A DNA stretch of 8,331 nt from NCBI GenBank assembly GCA_003563755.1, contig PWUB01000158.1, positions 1 to 8,331 of the forward strand. Reading direction: 5' to 3'. Below the pieces are notes generated by a model. That model worked only from the letters and a program-made list of their open reading frames with translations, did no database searches and was not told where the DNA came from. The translations under genes and the position numbers were made by a program. Source of the DNA: Clostridia bacterium (GTDB lineage: Bacteria > Bacillota_E > SLMV01 > PUMD01). Of the stretch, positions 6,102 through 8,331 are shown piece by piece; the first letter of the stretch is position 1; each line of letters starts with the position of its first letter.

Positions 6102-8006
6102 CTACGATTCGCCCCGCTGTTCCTCCATCACCTCGGCGGCCTCTTCCCACTGCCGGTAGAGGGTGCGGAGCTCCTTCTGGACCTGGCGGTACTCGAGGGC
6201 CAGCTCTCGACCCCGGCCCTGGGCGTAGGAGTCGGGATCGGTGAGCAGCTCGTTCAGCTCATCGACGCGCTCCTCCAGGGCCGTGATCCGCTCCTCGAGC
6301 TCACCCACCTCGACCTGCGGCCGGGGCGAGGGTGCCGGCCCGGGCTCCTGGCTGCCCTTCCCCCGGTCCGTGGGCTCCGGGTCTGGGCCCCCCTCATCCT
6401 GCCGTGCCTGGCTGTGTTCCAGGTACTCGGAGTAGTTGCCCTCGAAGGTCTCCAGTTCCCCGCCAATAAGCACCCACAGCTTCCGGGCAACCCGGTCGAG
6501 GAAGTACCGGTCGTGGGTGACGAAGACCACGGTTCCCCCGTAGGAGGTGAGGGCCCTCTCCAGGTCCGCCCGGGCATCCAGGTCCAGGTGGTTGGTGGGC
6601 TCGTCGAGGAACAGGAGGGAGGCGTCCCCCAGGGCGATGCCGGCCAGAAGCAGCCGGGTCCGCTCGCCCCCGCTGAGGGTGCCGACCGGGTTGAACACAT
6701 CCTCTCCGTAGAAGCCGAAGCCGGCCAGGTACTCCCGGGCTCCCCCCAGGCCCAGGTCCGGATGGCGGGAATACATCTCTTGCAGCACCGTCTTCTCGTC
6801 GTCGAGACCGCTGAGGTCCTGGGGGAAGTGCTCCGGCTCCACCCCCGTACCCCACGTCAGCGAGCCCCTCACCGGTTCCTCCAGTCCCATCAGCACCCTG
6901 AGGAGGGTGGTCTTGCCGGAGCCGTTGGGCCCCAACAGCCCTATCCTGTCTCCCCGGTAAACTCTGAGGTTCACACCAGAACACACCCTGAGGCCGCCCT
7001 TTCTGATCTGCAGGTCCTCGACGGCCAAAACGTCTCTCCCGCTGGCGCGGCTGAGGGGAAACTCCAGCCTCATTCCCCCGTCGTAGTCCGGCGGCGGCTC
7101 CAGGCGCTGCATTCGGTCCAGCCTGCCCTGCCTGCTCCTCGCCTCGCGGCTGCGCTGTCCGGCCTTGTAGCGGCGGACGAAGGCCTCCAGCCGCTCGATC
7201 TCCTCCCGCTGGCGCTCGTACTGCTGCATGCGCCGCCGGCGGCGTTCCTCGCGGGCCTCGAGATAGCCGGAATAGTTGGTGGGGTAGCTCTCGATTCGGC
7301 CGCGGTGAACCTCCAGGGTCTCCGACGTCACCCGGTCCAGGAAGTAGCGGTCGTGCGAGACCAGGAGCAGGGCCCCCCGGTAGCCCACCAGGTATTCCTC
7401 GAGCCACTCGGTGGCGCCCAGGTCCAGGTGGTTGGTGGGCTCGTCCAGGAGCAGTACGTCCGGTTCACCGAGCAGCAGCCGGGCCAGGGCGAGGCGCACC
7501 TTCTCGCCGCCGGAGAAGGTGTGAACCTTCCTGTCGAGATCCGCAGTGCAAAAACCCAGGCCCAAAAGCGTCTCCCGGGCCCTGGCCTCCATGTCGTAGC
7601 CGCCCCGGTCCTCGAAGGTGGTCATGAGGGATCCGTACCGACGGAGGATCCGCTCCCTCTCAGCATCGTCTGGGGCCCCGGGCATGGCATCCTCCATGCG
7701 GCGCAGGCGCCTCTGCATGTCCAACAGCTCCCCGAAGGACTCCATGACGGCCTCCATCAGGCTAGCTTCCCCGTCGAAGACAGGATCCTGCTCCAGCATC
7801 GCCACATCGGGATCCCCGTACCTTGTCACCCGCCCCTCCTCGATCGCGAGGTCACCGGAGATTATGCGGAGCAAGGTGGTCTTGCCCTCACCGTTCTGGC
7901 CGACCACCCCGATCCTCGAATCCCCCTGTATGATGCAGGAGACATCCTCGAACAGGGTCTCACCCCCGAAGTGCTTGCCGACCCCTTCCAGCCTTATCAG
8001 CGCCAC
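6102..8006 (-). CDS. ABC-F family ATPase (Uup/YdiF/YfmR-like), soluble, two ABC domains
   Basis: ABC-F proteins are soluble twin ATPases that enter the ribosomal E site and relieve stalls or, in some branches, displace antibiotics. The protein is 634 residues with no membrane segment. Domain 1 has GQNGEGKT (36-43), FSGGEK (164-169), [12 protein letters not shown] (184-195) and SHDRYFLD; domain 2 has GPNGSGKT (359-366), LSGGER (444-449), [12 protein letters not shown] (464-475) and THDRYFLD. Both catalytic Glu are present (189, 469). The interdomain linker (about 245-320) is arginine-rich with [18 protein letters not shown], as in the Uup/YdiF type and unlike EttA. A Pro/Glu/Gly-rich spacer (534-566) leads to a C-terminal coiled coil (about 566-630) like that of Uup. 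Start GTG 8006 fits the family N-terminus ([14 protein letters not shown]) and has a G-rich ribosome site. A housekeeping role is more likely than resistance, but the subfamily cannot be settled by eye. It is not a usual member of this operon. Confidence 0.95.
   Translation of the reverse strand: MALIRLEGVGKHFGGETLFEDVSCIIQGDSRIGVVGQNGEGKTTLLRIISGDLAIEEGRVTRYGDPDVAMLEQDPVFDGEASLMEAVMESFGELLDMQRRLRRMEDAMPGAPDDAERERILRRYGSLMTTFEDRGGYDMEARARETLLGLGFCTADLDRKVHTFSGGEKVRLALARLLLGEPDVLLLDEPTNHLDLGATEWLEEYLVGYRGALLLVSHDRYFLDRVTSETLEVHRGRIESYPTNYSGYLEAREERRRRRMQQYERQREEIERLEAFVRRYKAGQRSREARSRQGRLDRMQRLEPPPDYDGGMRLEFPLSRASGRDVLAVEDLQIRKGGLRVCSGVNLRVYRGDRIGLLGPNGSGKTTLLRVLMGLEEPVRGSLTWGTGVEPEHFPQDLSGLDDEKTVLQEMYSRHPDLGLGGAREYLAGFGFYGEDVFNPVGTLSGGERTRLLLAGIALGDASLLFLDEPTNHLDLDARADLERALTSYGGTVVFVTHDRYFLDRVARKLWVLIGGELETFEGNYSEYLEHSQARQDEGGPDPEPTDRGKGSQEPGPAPSPRPQVEVGELEERITALEERVDELNELLTDPDSYAQGRGRELALEYRQVQKELRTLYRQWEEAAEVMEEQRGES
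6578..6605. repeat. 28-base direct repeat, copy 1 (second Walker B of the ABC-F gene)
   Basis: Identical over 28 bases to 7418-7445. Both copies encode the Walker B and H-loop motif DEPTNHLDL in the two ABC domains of one gene. Protein-level constraint explains most of it; identical codon choice throughout is the only remarkable point. Confidence 0.8.
7418..7445. repeat. 28-base direct repeat, copy 2 (first Walker B of the ABC-F gene)
   Basis: Partner of 6578-6605, lying 840 bases away in the same orientation. It could allow recombination within the gene, but it is short. Confidence 0.8.
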
Positions 8007-8014
8007 CTCATCAA

Positions 8015-8024
8015 CCCCCCCACC
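8015..8024 (-). promoter_or_regulatory. G-rich Shine-Dalgarno sequence of the ABC-F gene
   Basis: On the minus strand GGTGGGGGGG lies 8 bases before the GTG start at 8006, in the 22-base gap after the pheT stop. It supports this GTG over the ATG at 8011 and TTG at 8014, which are in another frame. Confidence 0.55.
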
Positions 8025-8028
8025 GGTA

Positions 8029-8331
8029 TCACGAGCGCAGTGCCGCGTCGAGCTTCTCCTCCAGTGCCTCCAGGATCCGTCCGTGGCGCTCCTCGACCTC
8101 GGCCTCCTGCAGGGTGCGGTCGGGGGCCCGGTAGGTCAGGTGATACGCCAGGCTCTTCTTCCCCTCTCCCACCTGCTCGCCCCGGTACACGTCGAACAGC
8201 CGGGCATCCTCGAGAAGGTCTCCCCCCGCCTCCTCGATGGTGCGCCTGGTCCGGGCGTGGCTGATCTTCTCCTCGAGGACGATGGCGATGTCCCTGGTCG
8301 AGGAGGGATGGACCGGCAGGGGCGCCTCCCG
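8029..8331 (-). CDS. pheT: Phenylalanine-tRNA ligase beta subunit, C-terminal end (partial, 5' end outside window)
   Basis: PheT is the large subunit of the heterotetrameric enzyme that attaches phenylalanine to tRNA-Phe in the cytoplasm. Only the last 100 codons are visible, and the frame is open through the right edge. They form the FDX-ACB (anticodon-binding) domain that ends all bacterial PheT proteins: STRDIAIVLEEKI near the start of the fragment, then LLEDARLFDVYRGEQVGEGK, KKSLAYHLTYRAPDRTLQ, and the final helix RILEALEEKLDAALRS. The match to the usual pattern (RDIA, LFDVY.G, KKSLAY.LTYR..DRTL) is close. The stop is TGA at 8031-8029. It is probably preceded by pheS outside the window. 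The next gene starts 22 bases on, so the ABC-F gene is likely read from the same transcript. Confidence 0.95.
   Translation of the reverse strand, partial: REAPLPVHPSSTRDIAIVLEEKISHARTRRTIEEAGGDLLEDARLFDVYRGEQVGEGKKSLAYHLTYRAPDRTLQEAEVEERHGRILEALEEKLDAALRS

Noticed and set aside
6102..8006. Antibiotic-resistance role for the ABC-F gene
   Set aside because: The linker and coiled-coil tail resemble housekeeping Uup/YdiF/YfmR types and the gene sits in a core operon; nothing in the sequence points to resistance.
6003..8264. A 753-codon open frame on the plus strand opposite the ABC-F gene
   Set aside because: It is the mirror frame of a GC-rich gene. Its translation is rich in Leu, Gly, Pro and Val with no recognisable domain, and it also runs over the zapA-abcF gap and pheT, while the minus strand has unmistakable ABC-F motifs.

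Overview
The window is GC-rich bacterial DNA, almost entirely coding, with no RNA genes, CRISPR array or mobile element that I can see. The gene order pheT – (ABC-F ATPase) – zapA – polX – mutS2 on the minus strand matches the well-known pheST–zapA–polX–mutS2 neighbourhood of Bacillota (in Bacillus subtilis: pheS, pheT, rnhC, zapA, cvpA-like yshB, polX, mutS2). With the high GC content and frequent GTG starts, this suggests a GC-rich Bacillota-related lineage. That placement is inference; nothing here fixes the species.

Layout from left to right. Positions 2-1462 (+) hold the 3' part of a class A penicillin-binding protein: the window opens exactly at the catalytic serine motif, so the glycosyltransferase half lies outside. 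After the transpeptidase domain and a Cys-rich linker it ends in a cupredoxin-like domain, the most unusual feature of the window. Twelve bases later it meets the convergent mutS2 gene (1475-3982, -). Upstream of mutS2 on the same strand are polX (3990-5705), zapA (5702-6037, overlapping polX by four bases), a two-domain ABC-F ATPase (6102-8006), and the last 100 codons of pheT (8029-8331), which runs off the right edge. Gaps between the minus-strand genes are -4 to 64 bases, so all five genes are probably co-transcribed.

How the genes fit together. PheT charges tRNA-Phe. ABC-F proteins act in the ribosomal E site on stalled or slow ribosomes. MutS2 has been linked to rescue of collided ribosomes as well as to DNA transactions. 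PolX-type proteins act in DNA repair, and ZapA stabilises the FtsZ ring. The operon therefore mixes translation, translation quality control, division and DNA maintenance, and the PBP next to it builds the wall. Three genes carry departures from their families: PolX lacks two of the three polymerase aspartates but keeps a complete PHP nuclease site; the Smr domain of MutS2 has lost its LDxRG motif; and the PBP carries a copper-protein fold that retains His-Cys-His but not the usual Met ligand.
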